Positions 1 through 8,136 are shown, counted from the stretch's first letter. The stretch: 23,460 bases of DNA from DAOUBA01 sp034432855 (GCA_034432855.1 DAOUBA010000160.1:1-23460); one strand, 5' to 3'. A program made the numbers and translations. The notes: a model not told the origin generated them from the letters alone.

Positions 1-758
1 AGGTCGTCCTTGCTCACACCGGTGAGGTTCATCGCCACGCGGCTGCCCGGCGCGACGTGTTCGACCTTTTGCTTGTGCGTTTGCAGACCGCGCACCCGCG
101 CCCGCAGGCCACGCGGCAACACCTCGACCTCCTGCCCCACTTCGAAGCAACCGTCGGTGAGGGTGCCAGTGACGACGGTGCCAAAGCCGCTGATGGTAAA
201 GACGCGGTCCACCGGCAGCCGGGGCTGGCCGAAGTCACGGCGCGGCTCCGTCTGCGCGAGCATCGCTTGTAGTGCAGCCACCAACTCATCGAGGCCCCGG
301 CCGGTACGGGCGGAAACGGGGATGATGGGCGCCCCCTCCAATACAGTCCCCTCCAGCGTCTCGGCCACATCGGCGGCGACCAGATCGAGCCATTCCTCGT
401 TCTCCGCCAAGTCGGCCTTCGTGAGGGCGACGACGCCCCTGCCGACCCCCAGCAGGTCGAGGATTGCCAGGTGCTCACGGGTCTGCGGCATCACGCCCTC
501 GTCGGCGGCGACGACGAAAAGGGCAGCGTCAATGCCGCCCACCCCGGCGAGCATGTTCTCGATGAAATCACGGTGTCCGGGCACATCCACGATGCCGATG
601 GATTCGCCATTGGGGAGCGTGAGCCAGGCAAAGCCCAGGTCAATCGTCATCTCCCGCTCCTGCTCCTCGCGCAGGCGATCGGGGTTGATGCCAGTGAGGG
701 CATGGACGAGGGTGGATTTGCCGTGATCTACGTGCCCGGCGGTGCCGATGACGTGCAT
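1..758 (-). CDS. selB: Selenocysteine-specific translation elongation factor SelB (N-terminal part, cut by window edge)
   Basis: SelB is the GTPase that carries Sec-tRNA to the ribosome at UGA codons followed by a SECIS element. The visible 252 codons begin with MHVIGTAGHVDHGKST, whose GHVDHGKS is the G1 loop at residues 8-15. They continue with the SelB-like switch I stretch DRLREEQEREMTIDLGLA, G3 (DVPGH), G4 (TKAD) and the start of the beta-barrel domain II (VDRVFTISGFGTVVTGTL). The MTIDLG switch region and the domain II sequence favour SelB over EF-Tu. The ATG is preceded by AGGAG at 8 nt. The C-terminal winged-helix domains that bind SECIS lie outside the window. It starts 15 nt after the coiled-coil gene and is probably cotranscribed with it. 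Its presence implies that the organism uses selenocysteine, although no selenoprotein gene was recognised here. Confidence 0.93.
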   Translation of the reverse strand, partial: MHVIGTAGHVDHGKSTLVHALTGINPDRLREEQEREMTIDLGFAWLTLPNGESIGIVDVPGHRDFIENMLAGVGGIDAALFVVAADEGVMPQTREHLAILDLLGVGRGVVALTKADLAENEEWLDLVAADVAETLEGTVLEGAPIIPVSARTGRGLDELVAALQAMLAQTEPRRDFGQPRLPVDRVFTISGFGTVVTGTLTDGCFEVGQEVEVLPRGLRARVRGLQTHKQKVEHVAPGSRVAMNLTGVSKDD

Positions 759-773
759 TCGGATGGCTCCTGG

Positions 774-2015
774 CTACGGACGTTCGTTTGAGCGCCCCTT
801 TTGCTTCTGCTCGCCGCGCAAAGCCGCGCGCGCCTCGGCGAAGGCTTGCTCAGCACGCTCAACCGCACTCTGCGTCTCTTCCAGGGCATGGTGCGCGTCC
901 ATACGGCGGGAATCGAACAAGATTTCGAGTTGGTTTCGCTGAGCCTGGATCTGCGCCTCAAGCGTGCCAACTCGACCGGAGAGTTCCTGGTTCACTTTCT
1001 CCTGGGCGCGCCATTGCTCATCCAGTAGAATCTGACGTTTTTTCTGCTCCTTATCCTGTGCAGCCTGCCACTCCTCCCACTGGCGCTTGAGCCGATCCTC
1101 GGCCAGGCGCTGCATCTCGGCGACCTCGTTCTGCCGCTTTTCCAGCCGCGCCTGGAAACCCTCCAACTTTTCCAGCGCCCGCCTGTTGAGTTGATATTGC
1201 TCGACGAAACGCTGGGTCTGCGCCCGCCATTCCTCCACCTCCCGATTGACCTGCTCGGCCTGGTCGGCATACTTCTTGACCGCCTGCTCGCGGCGGAACT
1301 CGGCCACGCGCATCTCCTCGAAGCCCTTCTGAAAGTCCTTCAGTTGCTGCACGGCCTCGTCAATGTGCGCCTTGTGCTTCTGGATCATCTCCTCCAAAAG
1401 AGGGAGTTTGGCCGCCTGCACCTCAGTCTTCTTGCGCAGTTCGGTCGTCTCCTGTTCCAATTCGGCGATGCGGCGGTTGTCGGCGCGGCGCTGTTCCTCG
1501 AGATACGTCACCACCTGCACGCGGTCGTCGGTACGCTTGCTCAGGTCGGCCACGGTCGCCTCCAGGCGCTGGAAGGCCTCGTTGAGCCGCCGCTCCTCGG
1601 CCTGGCGAGCTTTCAACTCCTCATCGTAACGAGGCAAGACCTGCAAACGTTTCTCGATGGCGCCCAACTGGTCGGCCAGGGTTTCCGCTTCGATCTTGCG
1701 CAGCCGCTCGGCCTCCGCGCGCTCTCTCTTCCACATCTCCTCGCGCTGATCGAGCAAAAAGAGCATCTCGTTCTTATAGTTCGCCACCGTCTGCTCGAAC
1801 GCGGCTGCCTGCGCAATCAGACTCTGAAGGCCGGCCAGCGTGGCCTGTAACTCGTGAATCTGGGCCGCCTGCTGGGCCAGTTGTTGCTCCTGGCTGCGCG
1901 TGGCCTCTTGCAGCGTGGCGATGATCGCCTTGTCCTTGCGACGTTCTTCATCCAACCACTTGAGCATCTGGGTGGCCTGCGCCAGTTCCATCGTTTCGCT
2001 CGGTTGTTTTGCCAT
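774..2015 (-). CDS. Long coiled-coil protein of unknown function upstream of selB
   Basis: The 413-residue product is almost entirely Gln/Glu/Arg/Leu/Ala-rich heptad sequence, for example LEEQRRADNRRIAELEQETTE. No enzymatic motif, signal peptide or membrane segment is visible. It therefore looks like a cytoplasmic, SMC/tropomyosin-like rod with a short polar C-terminal tail. An alternative GTG start lies 6 nt upstream (2021), but that GTG sits inside the Shine-Dalgarno-like AGGGGGTG that serves the ATG at 2015, so the ATG is preferred. The stop is 15 nt before selB, which suggests an operon. An extended -10 promoter lies just upstream. Function is unknown, and a role linked to selenocysteine incorporation is only a guess from position. 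Confidence 0.8.
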   Translation of the reverse strand: MAKQPSETMELAQATQMLKWLDEERRKDKAIIATLQEATRSQEQQLAQQAAQIHELQATLAGLQSLIAQAAAFEQTVANYKNEMLFLLDQREEMWKRERAEAERLRKIEAETLADQLGAIEKRLQVLPRYDEELKARQAEERRLNEAFQRLEATVADLSKRTDDRVQVVTYLEEQRRADNRRIAELEQETTELRKKTEVQAAKLPLLEEMIQKHKAHIDEAVQQLKDFQKGFEEMRVAEFRREQAVKKYADQAEQVNREVEEWRAQTQRFVEQYQLNRRALEKLEGFQARLEKRQNEVAEMQRLAEDRLKRQWEEWQAAQDKEQKKRQILLDEQWRAQEKVNQELSGRVGTLEAQIQAQRNQLEILFDSRRMDAHHALEETQSAVERAEQAFAEARAALRGEQKQKGRSNERP

Positions 2016-2053
2016 ATGCACCCCCTGGGTGATTTCTCAAGCACGTCGTGATG

Positions 2054-2081
2054 ATTATAGCATATTCCCCCTCACAGGCAA
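2054..2081 (-). promoter_or_regulatory. Sigma70-type promoter for the coiled-coil/selB pair
   Basis: On the minus strand a perfect TATAAT (2059 to 2054) is preceded by TGC, giving an extended -10. A partial -35, TTGCCT (2081 to 2076), lies 16 nt upstream. Transcription would start near 2047, about 30 nt before the ATG at 2015. Its -35 lies 7 nt from the -35 of the plus-strand promoter, so the two are back to back. Confidence 0.6.
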
Positions 2082-2088
2082 CGCGCGG

Positions 2089-2116
2089 TTGACAGCCTGG
2101 CTCGTGCCGCTATAAT
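2089..2116 (+). promoter_or_regulatory. Consensus sigma70-type promoter for the glycosyltransferase
   Basis: A perfect TTGACA (2089-2094) and a perfect TATAAT (2111-2116) are separated by 16 nt. The predicted start is near 2123, leaving a leader of about 150 nt before the glycosyltransferase ATG. That leader contains the double-hairpin repeat at 2196-2239. Confidence 0.65.
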
Positions 2117-2195
2117 GGCAATAGCGCAAAACCAATCTGCGGGCGTGGTGCTCATGCTCCCTCTCACATGGCCCGCGTCGGGTCTGTCAGTGGCA

Positions 2196-2239
2196 GCAGG
2201 CTTTCCAGCCTGCCTGTGCACGGGCTGGAAAGCCCGTGC
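2196..2239. repeat. Double-hairpin intergenic palindrome (copy 1)
   Basis: Two adjacent hairpins are visible. The first has stem GCAGGCT/AGCCTGC with loop TTCC (2196-2213). The second has stem GCACGGGCT/AGCCCGTGC with loop GGAA (2218-2239). The two loops are complementary (TTCC/GGAA). The same two-hairpin plan recurs at 12819-12860 with different stem ends, which suggests a dispersed REP-like family. It lies in the leader of the glycosyltransferase gene. Confidence 0.7.
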
Positions 2240-2274
2240 CACGTCTCCTGTTGAGATACTATCGGTCATTCACC

Positions 2275-3384
2275 ATGCGCATCGGCATTGACGCCCGTAT
2301 CACCTACTACGTCCGGGGCGGGATCAGCAACTATGCGCTGCACTTGCTCCGGGCATTGGCCACGCTTGACGCGGAAAGTGACTACATCGTCCTGCACAGC
2401 CGCAAGGACCACCACCCCCTGCGACCTGGGCCGAACTTTCGGCCCGTCCCCTGCTGGACCCCCCCACACCACCGACTGGAACGCTGGGCGCTAGGGTTAG
2501 AGATTGCGCGCCTGCGTCTCGACCTGCTCCACAGCCCCGATTTCATCCCGCCGGCCTGCGGCTACCGGTGCTCGGTCATCACCGTCCACGACCTCAACTT
2601 CCTCTACTATCCGCAATTCCTCACTGCCGAGAGTCGCCGGCACTACAATCGGCAGATTGGCTGGGCAGTGCACCGCGCCGATCACATCCTGGCCGACTCG
2701 TACGCGACCCAGGCCGACCTCATCACGTGGTTGAACGTCCCCCCCGAAAAGATCACCACCGTGCATCTGGCTGCCGACCCCGCTTTTCGCCCGCTGCCGG
2801 AAGAGGAGACGCGGCGGGCCATCGCGCAATACGGCCTGCAGCCAGGGTACCTGCTCTTCGTAGGAACGCTGGAGCCGCGCAAGAACGTGCCGGGGTTGTT
2901 GCATGCCTATCACTCGCTGTTGGAACAGCGGGTCACGACTGCACCTTTGGTGCTGGTGGGCCGTAAGGGGTGGTTGTACGATGAAATCTTTCAGCGTGTC
3001 GCCGCATTAGGCTTGACCGGGCAGGTGCGTTTCATCCACGACGCATCCGACGCCGACTTGCCGGGCCTCTACAACGGCGCGGGTGTTCTGGTGCTGCCCT
3101 CGTACTATGAGGGATTTGGGCTGCCGGCGCTGGAAGCGCTGTCTTGCGGCACGCCGGTAGTTGTGGCCAATCGTGCGTCGCTGCCGGAGGTAGTGGGCGA
3201 GGCCGGGCTGTTGGTGGACCCGGACGATCCCGAAGCCCTCGCCCAGGCACTGGCCCGCGTCCTGACGGATGGGGCGCTGCGTGCCCGACTGCGAGAACTG
3301 GGTCTGGCGCAGGCCACGCGCTTCACCTGGGAGCGCACCGCCCGCGAAACCCTGACTGTTTACCGGACCGTCCTGCAACGGTAG
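2275..3384 (+). CDS. GT4-family (GT-B fold) glycosyltransferase
   Basis: This 369-aa protein has the normal length of a single-domain GT4 retaining glycosyltransferase, an enzyme that transfers a sugar from a nucleotide-sugar donor to a glycan or lipid acceptor. The N-terminal acceptor domain opens with MRIGIDARITYYVRGGISNY, with the usual glycine-rich loop. The C-terminal donor-binding domain has FVGTLEPRKN (residues about 198-207), then SYYEGFGLPALEALSCGTPV with the EX7E signature, and ends with VDPDDPEALAQAL. The closest style is the mannosyl/rhamnosyltransferase type used in cell-surface glycan synthesis, but donor and acceptor cannot be read. The ATG was chosen because MRIGIDAR is the typical start. 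An in-frame GTG lies 39 nt upstream. No clear Shine-Dalgarno is visible. The last 62 bp overlap the LarA-like gene tail to tail. Confidence 0.9.
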   Translation: MRIGIDARITYYVRGGISNYALHLLRALATLDAESDYIVLHSRKDHHPLRPGPNFRPVPCWTPPHHRLERWALGLEIARLRLDLLHSPDFIPPACGYRCSVITVHDLNFLYYPQFLTAESRRHYNRQIGWAVHRADHILADSYATQADLITWLNVPPEKITTVHLAADPAFRPLPEEETRRAIAQYGLQPGYLLFVGTLEPRKNVPGLLHAYHSLLEQRVTTAPLVLVGRKGWLYDEIFQRVAALGLTGQVRFIHDASDADLPGLYNGAGVLVLPSYYEGFGLPALEALSCGTPVVVANRASLPEVVGEAGLLVDPDDPEALAQALARVLTDGALRARLRELGLAQATRFTWERTARETLTVYRTVLQR

Positions 3385-4645
3385 TGTCCACCAGCCTCCC
3401 CATCTCCTCGCTGACTCTATACAACACCTCTCCTGCTCTTCTCACCAGCAGGATACCCTCGTCCTCGCGGTTCGCCCACTCCTCGAGATTGACCGTGGCC
3501 GGGTCGAGGCACCCCAACCCCAACCGCTCGCAACGCTCACGCGGGATGCCGGTTGCCAGCGTGACCCGGATGCGCGGCCGCTCGACGCCGTTCTCACAAG
3601 TTCCCACGCCGCGCAGGAGGGTCGAGTGGGCCAACACGCCCCAGGGGTAGTGCTGAAAACGATCCCACTGCCTGACGAAATAGTCGCGCACGTGATACCC
3701 GATCTCGTCGAGGAGTCTGCCGTGCGTGTACGAGACCTCGACGATGTGTGGCGCATAGATGACCACCTCACCGCCATCGGCGACGGCCGGCTCCACTTTG
3801 TACATTCCCTTGGCCCCGGTCCATAGATCATCGTACAGCGTGGGCATCACCGCGAGCACGCGCCGGAAAGGGCGCTCGACATAGACAATGTCCAATTGCG
3901 CCGAAAGCGCCACCGCCGCGCGCCAGGCTTCTTCCATCGGCCCGACGTAGAGGCCGTGCAGCGTCTCCCCGTGCATGACCAGGGCGATGCACGAGCGGGG
4001 AATGGGGATGAACCCGGCGGCGCGGTCAATCATCCGGCGCACGGGGGTATCGGCCACGCCGATGATCTCGCGGCAGGTGATGAGCGCCCCCAGCCAGTGG
4101 GTGACGTTGATGATCTCGGGGCCGGCGATGCCGGGAACGAAGTACTTGTTGCCGCCGGAGAATCCCACGACCTCGTGCGGAAAGACCGGCCCGCAGACCA
4201 GCAGGTGGTCATAGTCCAGAATCGCTTTGTTGAGCCTGATCGGTACGTCCAACGAGAGCATCCCATTGCTCAGGTCACGTGTTTCGTGTTCCGTGATCGC
4301 TCCCAACGTGACGAGCGCGCTCTCGTCGTCCCAGCGATGGTTAAAGATACGCGAGCGCCCGGCCCGGCCTTCGCGTACCTCCTGGCCGATCAGTCGGCTC
4401 AAGGCGGCGTCGCCCATCGGCGGATGTGTGCCCAGTGCCACCAGATAATCGAGCGCCGCCGCCCGTTCTCCCACCAACTCGCCCAGCAGCCGAAAGAGCA
4501 AGGCCACCGGCGCGGTGCGGGTGCCATCGGGAATGATGACGAGCACGCGCCTGCCCGACAGGTCGTGTGCCGCCAGGAAGCGGGCCAGAATCTCGCGCAC
4601 CTCGGCTTCGGTCAGCGCCCGGTCGGAGTATCCCTGACCGATCAT
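3323..4645 (-). CDS. larA: LarA-family nickel-pincer racemase/epimerase homologue (DUF2088)
   Basis: LarA proteins racemise or epimerise 2-hydroxyacids using a covalently bound nickel-pincer nucleotide. This 440-aa protein has the family landmarks: DGTR (Arg43), GTHPPM (His74), HEVVGFSGGNK (His157, Lys167) and VTHW (His183). The spacing His157-Lys167-His183 (10 and 16) equals that of His174-Lys184-His200 in Lactiplantibacillus plantarum LarA, where Lys attaches the cofactor and His200 binds nickel. It starts 2 nt after the GH5 stop and is the last gene of the uidA operon, so a sugar acid (aldonate or uronate) is a more likely substrate than lactate; this is inferred from context. The LarB/C/E cofactor genes are not in the window. 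The C-terminal roughly 20 residues overlap the glycosyltransferase gene and look like a poorly conserved extension. Confidence 0.85.
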   Translation of the reverse strand: MIGQGYSDRALTEAEVREILARFLAAHDLSGRRVLVIIPDGTRTAPVALLFRLLGELVGERAAALDYLVALGTHPPMGDAALSRLIGQEVREGRAGRSRIFNHRWDDESALVTLGAITEHETRDLSNGMLSLDVPIRLNKAILDYDHLLVCGPVFPHEVVGFSGGNKYFVPGIAGPEIINVTHWLGALITCREIIGVADTPVRRMIDRAAGFIPIPRSCIALVMHGETLHGLYVGPMEEAWRAAVALSAQLDIVYVERPFRRVLAVMPTLYDDLWTGAKGMYKVEPAVADGGEVVIYAPHIVEVSYTHGRLLDEIGYHVRDYFVRQWDRFQHYPWGVLAHSTLLRGVGTCENGVERPRIRVTLATGIPRERCERLGLGCLDPATVNLEEWANREDEGILLVRRAGEVLYRVSEEMGRLVDTTVAGRSGKQSGFRGRCAPR

Positions 4646-4647
4646 AC

Positions 4648-5628
4648 TCAGAATTCCTGCAACAGGTTCAACAATCGGCGATCCAGTGTGTGGCCGTGCC
4701 AGTCCTCGTAGGCCACGTCTCGCCGTTCAGAATTGAGCACGCCAAAGGGGCCGCGGAAATTCCACAGCGCATAGCCGATCCCGTGGGCGGCGAGGATTTC
4801 GAGCACGTCGCGCAGCCAGCGCAAAAAGACCTCGTGCGGCGTGTGGTTGAACGCGCCGCCTTCCCCACAGTGCACGCCGACGCCGCACCGAGCCAGGTCG
4901 GCCCACGGCGCGTAGAACTGCTCCAGTCGCGCGCGGTCCCAGCGCCCGTCGAAGAAATCGCCCGGCCAGGTCGGCTCCGGCCAGTTCTCTCCGCCCACCC
5001 ACGGCGCCTTGTAATGGCTTACCCCCATCGGGTCGTAGGCCCGGCAGGATTGGGCGATCCCCAGGTCGGCCAGTTCGGGGCACGGGGTGCGGCCATAGTC
5101 CAGCCCGTCGGCGATGATCAGCCGGTCGGGGTCTATCTGGCGGATCGCCTGCACGGCGGCACGGATGACCCGTTCGTGGTCAACACGCGAGACATGCGCC
5201 GGCTCGTTCACCAGATTGAAACTGAGTTGCGTCGAGGAGATGCCGCGATATCGTCTGGCGAAGAGCGCCCAATGGAAACAGAACGCCTCCAGTGCGTCGG
5301 CGTCCTTCCAGAGGTTGAACGGCTCCGTCCGCTCACGGTTGACCGAGTACCCCGGCGCGCGGTGAAAGTTCAGGCAGACGTGGATGCCGTAGCGCTGGCC
5401 GAGTTGGACGACGCGGTCCACCTTCTCCAGCATCGGCTCGTGGATCTTGAACACGTCGCCGTCTTCGATCCACAAGAGATAGCACATCGGGATACGGGCA
5501 AAGTCAAAGCCCCATTCGGCCATCCAGCGAAAGTCATCTTCCTGAAAATTGCCATCGCTCCTGGATGTGAACATCTCCAGCAGATTGAATCCGCGCCAGC
5601 GCGGTAGGACGGTTTGCGTCTGTCGCAT
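4648..5628 (-). CDS. Intracellular glycoside hydrolase family 5 (cellulase-fold) enzyme
   Basis: This is a (beta/alpha)8 retaining glycosidase of clan GH-A. The 326-aa protein starts directly with WRGFNLLEMF and has no signal peptide, so it should be cytoplasmic. Visible GH5 landmarks are LNFHRAPGY (strand 3 region), SFNLVNEP with the acid/base Glu142, SHYK with His205/Tyr206, CGEGG with the nucleophile Glu256, and ALWNFRG near the end. Linkage and substrate cannot be read, and endo-glucanase is only a default name. Its location suggests it trims imported oligosaccharides or glycoconjugates together with the beta-glucuronidase. The ATG abuts the stop codon of the upstream unknown gene, with GGGAGG about 9 nt before it. 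The LarA homologue follows after 2 nt, so translational coupling is likely. Confidence 0.88.
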   Translation of the reverse strand: MRQTQTVLPRWRGFNLLEMFTSRSDGNFQEDDFRWMAEWGFDFARIPMCYLLWIEDGDVFKIHEPMLEKVDRVVQLGQRYGIHVCLNFHRAPGYSVNRERTEPFNLWKDADALEAFCFHWALFARRYRGISSTQLSFNLVNEPAHVSRVDHERVIRAAVQAIRQIDPDRLIIADGLDYGRTPCPELADLGIAQSCRAYDPMGVSHYKAPWVGGENWPEPTWPGDFFDGRWDRARLEQFYAPWADLARCGVGVHCGEGGAFNHTPHEVFLRWLRDVLEILAAHGIGYALWNFRGPFGVLNSERRDVAYEDWHGHTLDRRLLNLLQEF

Positions 5629-6309
5629 CTATACAGCCTCCCTGAAGCGGGCCCTCCCGTTTTCGATCAAGATCGTGCCCGGTCTGAACGCCTTCCAGAA
5701 AGGATGTCGCCTCTTTTCCAGTTGCGGTATCCAAAGATATTGGCTCCTGGGATCGCTCTGCATTTCGAGTTCACCCAACGCCAACAGTTGTCTCACGATC
5801 TCGGGAAGGACGCCCGACCAGTCAATCTCTTGCCTCATATAGAAACTGTGTTGCGCTAAAATGCGATCGAGCAGTTTGCCGAGCAGGGCCTCGTCCACGG
5901 GCCTGATATAGAAGAAGCAATTGTCGTGGATATACACCTGACAGGCGATGCTGTCTTCCCGATCTATGCTAAAGTCATTTCCTTCGAATCTGACCCCCAG
6001 GGCGGAGCGGATGTTGTCCGTCAACACACACTCGTTGGGGAAGGTGTCCTGACAAACGGCCTGGACCGGCGATGTCTCTTGATACTCGATGTGCTCGAAC
6101 AAAGAGGCTGTATTTCTATCGCAGCCCAGCAGCAAGAGATTATCGTCGTATTCTCCGTACACCGTCGAGTACCAGATCAGGTCCAATGCCGTAAGCGTAG
6201 GCAGGATGACCCGCAAAGAGACCCCCGCGCCGTTCAGGGACGAATCCCGATAGCGGAGGCGGGTCAGCCGTTTGCGTGACCACCAGTCGTCCAACTGTGG
6301 ATCAATCAT
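5629..6309 (-). CDS. Hypothetical protein in the beta-glucuronidase operon
   Basis: I do not recognise this 226-aa protein. It starts MIDPQLDDWW and is rich in aromatic and acidic residues, with short stretches such as LDLIWYSTVYGEYDDN and IHDNCFFYIRP. There is no signal peptide, obvious transmembrane helix, nucleotide-binding loop or cysteine cluster. A TTG codon 21 nt upstream could also start the frame, but the ATG is preferred. The coding sequence is visibly less GC-rich than its neighbours, which hints at a different origin. It lies between uidA (31 nt upstream) and the GH5 gene (start abuts its stop). It is therefore probably cotranscribed with both and related to the same substrate. 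No function is proposed. Confidence 0.75.
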   Translation of the reverse strand: MIDPQLDDWWSRKRLTRLRYRDSSLNGAGVSLRVILPTLTALDLIWYSTVYGEYDDNLLLLGCDRNTASLFEHIEYQETSPVQAVCQDTFPNECVLTDNIRSALGVRFEGNDFSIDREDSIACQVYIHDNCFFYIRPVDEALLGKLLDRILAQHSFYMRQEIDWSGVLPEIVRQLLALGELEMQSDPRSQYLWIPQLEKRRHPFWKAFRPGTILIENGRARFREAV

Positions 6310-6334
6310 ACGTCCCCGGTTTGAAAACAATCGA

Positions 6335-6351
6335 GGCGGGCTAAGCCCGCC
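6335..6351. repeat. Palindrome at the uidA stop codon
   Basis: GGCGGGCT-A-AGCCCGCC forms 8-bp perfect arms around one base and contains the uidA stop codon. It has no T-tract, so it is more likely an intercistronic mRNA hairpin or an intergenic repeat unit than a full terminator. Confidence 0.6.
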
Positions 6352-8056
6352 CTCCCCACAACTCGCGCAGGCGATGGGCAGCTAACTTGGGGCGGCGGTC
6401 GCGGGTAAACACCCCCTTCAGGTTCAGCGCCCCCACACGATGCACCGCCTGCCCGGTCTTGAAGTCGCACAGGTTCCACACGTGCTGCCCGACCACGAAC
6501 GGCTTGCTGTTCAGCACCTCGATGTAGCGGGCAATCATCTCCGCCTGGTACTCCTCGCTGAACATCTCCGGCGGCTGGGCGTGATGGCCGGCGACGGCGT
6601 CCGCCCCAAACTCGGTGAGGATCAGCGGTTTGGGGTACTTTTGGTGCAGCGCGTCCAGTTCCGCCGCGAGCAGCGCGCAGCCTTCCTCCAGCCGTCCATA
6701 GTGGGTGTACCAGCCGAAATAGCGGTTGAGGCAGACCACATCGAGAAACTCGAACGACTCTTCGCCGAGACCAGCATAACTCACCAGCGTCACCGGGCGG
6801 GTGGGGTCGAGCGATTTCGCCAGGTCATACAGGTCGCGGAAGAACGGTTTGGCCGCCGGGCGGTGCGAGTGCGGCTCGTTGGCCAGACTCCACATCACGA
6901 CGCTGGGATGGTTCTTGTCGCGGGCGATCATCTCGCGCACGTACTGGCGGCACAGCGCCAGCCGCCGTTCCAAACCCTCCTCGGCGAAGAAGAGCCCCAC
7001 AGCGGGGGTTTCGTCAATCACCAGGAAGCCCAGCCGGTCGGCCAGGTCCATCATCTGCTCGGAGTAGGGATAGTGGGTGGTGCGGAAGGAGTTGGCCCCT
7101 ATCCACTTCATCAGCGCATAGTCCTTGATGATCACCGGCGGCGCGAACCCTCGCCCGAAGATGGGGAAATCCTCGTGGCGGCCAAAGCCCTTGAGGATGA
7201 TCGGCTCGCCGTTGAGGAGCAGCGCGTCGCCCTCGACCCGGATGGTGCGGATGCCCACCGGCAGGGTGTAGCGGTCAAAGAGGCCATCGCCACCGGCCAG
7301 TTCGACCGTCAGGTCGTAGAGGTTGGGCGTATCCGGCGACCAGAGGGCGGGGTGGGGCACGGTCAGCACGATCTCGTCCCCCGTTGATTCCACCGTCAGG
7401 TCTGCGCCGTGGCTGTGCAGGGCAACACGACGGGTTGCCCGCACGCCCGCCTCTACGCGCACGCGCACCATGCCCTCGGTCTCGGTGATCACGGTGATGT
7501 CGCCGATCCCCTCATGGGGGACGGCGTAGAGCAGCACCGGGCGCTGGATGCCGCAATAGGGAAAGAAATCGAAACTGGTAGGTGGATAGTTCTGGCTACC
7601 GAAGGCGTCCAGCGGATCGGCAGGGACGTTGCCCGGCGGAACACGGTCGGGAGCCAGGTGCCCCTCGACGCGCACGACCAGCTGATTGCCTTCCGGGCGC
7701 AGGTGGGGGGTGACGTCGAACTCGAACGGCAGGTGGCCGCCTTCGTGTTGCCCCAGGGCCACGCCGTTGAGCCACACCTGCGCCAGGTAGTTGACCGAGC
7801 CGAAGCGCAAGAACACGCGTTTCTCCTCCCAACCCCAGGGGAGGTCAAAGCGGGTCTGGTACCAGGCGGGGCCGAGATCATCGCGCCCTTCCTCGAACTG
7901 GTCGTTCCAACTGGCGGGGACGGCGATGGGGCGGGCATCGTCGAAGCCGGTGCTCCATTCCGCATCCAGGCCGCGATCTTGGGGGTCGAAGCGAAAATCC
8001 CAAAAGCCCGAAAGGTCGAGCACCTGGCGAAAGGGGTTGGATTGGGGGTAGAGCAT
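6341..8056 (-). CDS. uidA: Beta-glucuronidase (GH2)
   Basis: This enzyme hydrolyses beta-D-glucuronides to free glucuronate plus aglycone. The 571-aa protein follows the GH2 layout: a jelly-roll sugar-binding domain (YQTRFDLPWGW, WLNGVALGQHEGGHLPFEFD), an Ig-like domain ending near residue 270, and a TIM barrel. Visible active-site elements are NSFRTTHYPYSEQMMDLAD, NEP with acid/base Glu394, TEFGADA with nucleophile Glu482, and the N-x-K motif in ALNLKGVF (Asn545, Lys547). N-x-K marks glucuronidases because it contacts the carboxylate, which argues against beta-galactosidase. It is a little shorter than E. coli GusA (603 aa). The ATG giving MLYPQSNPFR aligns with the usual N-terminus and has GGAGG 4 nt upstream. 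No signal peptide is present, so it acts on imported substrate. It is the first gene of operon A. Confidence 0.95.
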   Translation of the reverse strand: MLYPQSNPFRQVLDLSGFWDFRFDPQDRGLDAEWSTGFDDARPIAVPASWNDQFEEGRDDLGPAWYQTRFDLPWGWEEKRVFLRFGSVNYLAQVWLNGVALGQHEGGHLPFEFDVTPHLRPEGNQLVVRVEGHLAPDRVPPGNVPADPLDAFGSQNYPPTSFDFFPYCGIQRPVLLYAVPHEGIGDITVITETEGMVRVRVEAGVRATRRVALHSHGADLTVESTGDEIVLTVPHPALWSPDTPNLYDLTVELAGGDGLFDRYTLPVGIRTIRVEGDALLLNGEPIILKGFGRHEDFPIFGRGFAPPVIIKDYALMKWIGANSFRTTHYPYSEQMMDLADRLGFLVIDETPAVGLFFAEEGLERRLALCRQYVREMIARDKNHPSVVMWSLANEPHSHRPAAKPFFRDLYDLAKSLDPTRPVTLVSYAGLGEESFEFLDVVCLNRYFGWYTHYGRLEEGCALLAAELDALHQKYPKPLILTEFGADAVAGHHAQPPEMFSEEYQAEMIARYIEVLNSKPFVVGQHVWNLCDFKTGQAVHRVGALNLKGVFTRDRRPKLAAHRLRELWGGRA

Positions 8057-8076
8057 ATTGCCTCCACATGATTCCG

Positions 8077-8105
8077 TTGACACAATGTCGAATTCGATAT
8101 ATACT
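8077..8105 (+). promoter_or_regulatory. Near-consensus promoter with embedded palindromic operator for the BrnT/antitoxin module
   Basis: TTGACA (8077-8082), a 17-nt spacer and TATACT (8100-8105) make a five-of-six/perfect sigma70 promoter. Inside the spacer is TCGAATTCGA (8088-8097), a perfect 10-bp palindrome. It extends to ATGTCGAATTCGATAT (8085-8100) with one mismatched pair. BrnTA modules are known to be autoregulated by their antitoxin, so this is the best operator candidate. The site also lies 21 nt from the divergent uidA start and could affect it. Confidence 0.7.
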
Positions 8106-8136
8106 CACTTGTGGATACCGCTCAGGCCGACTTCTT

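Noticed and set aside
6341..8056. Beta-galactosidase for the GH2 gene
   Set aside because: The N-x-K motif and the overall match to the GusA pattern favour beta-glucuronidase, as does the uronate context.
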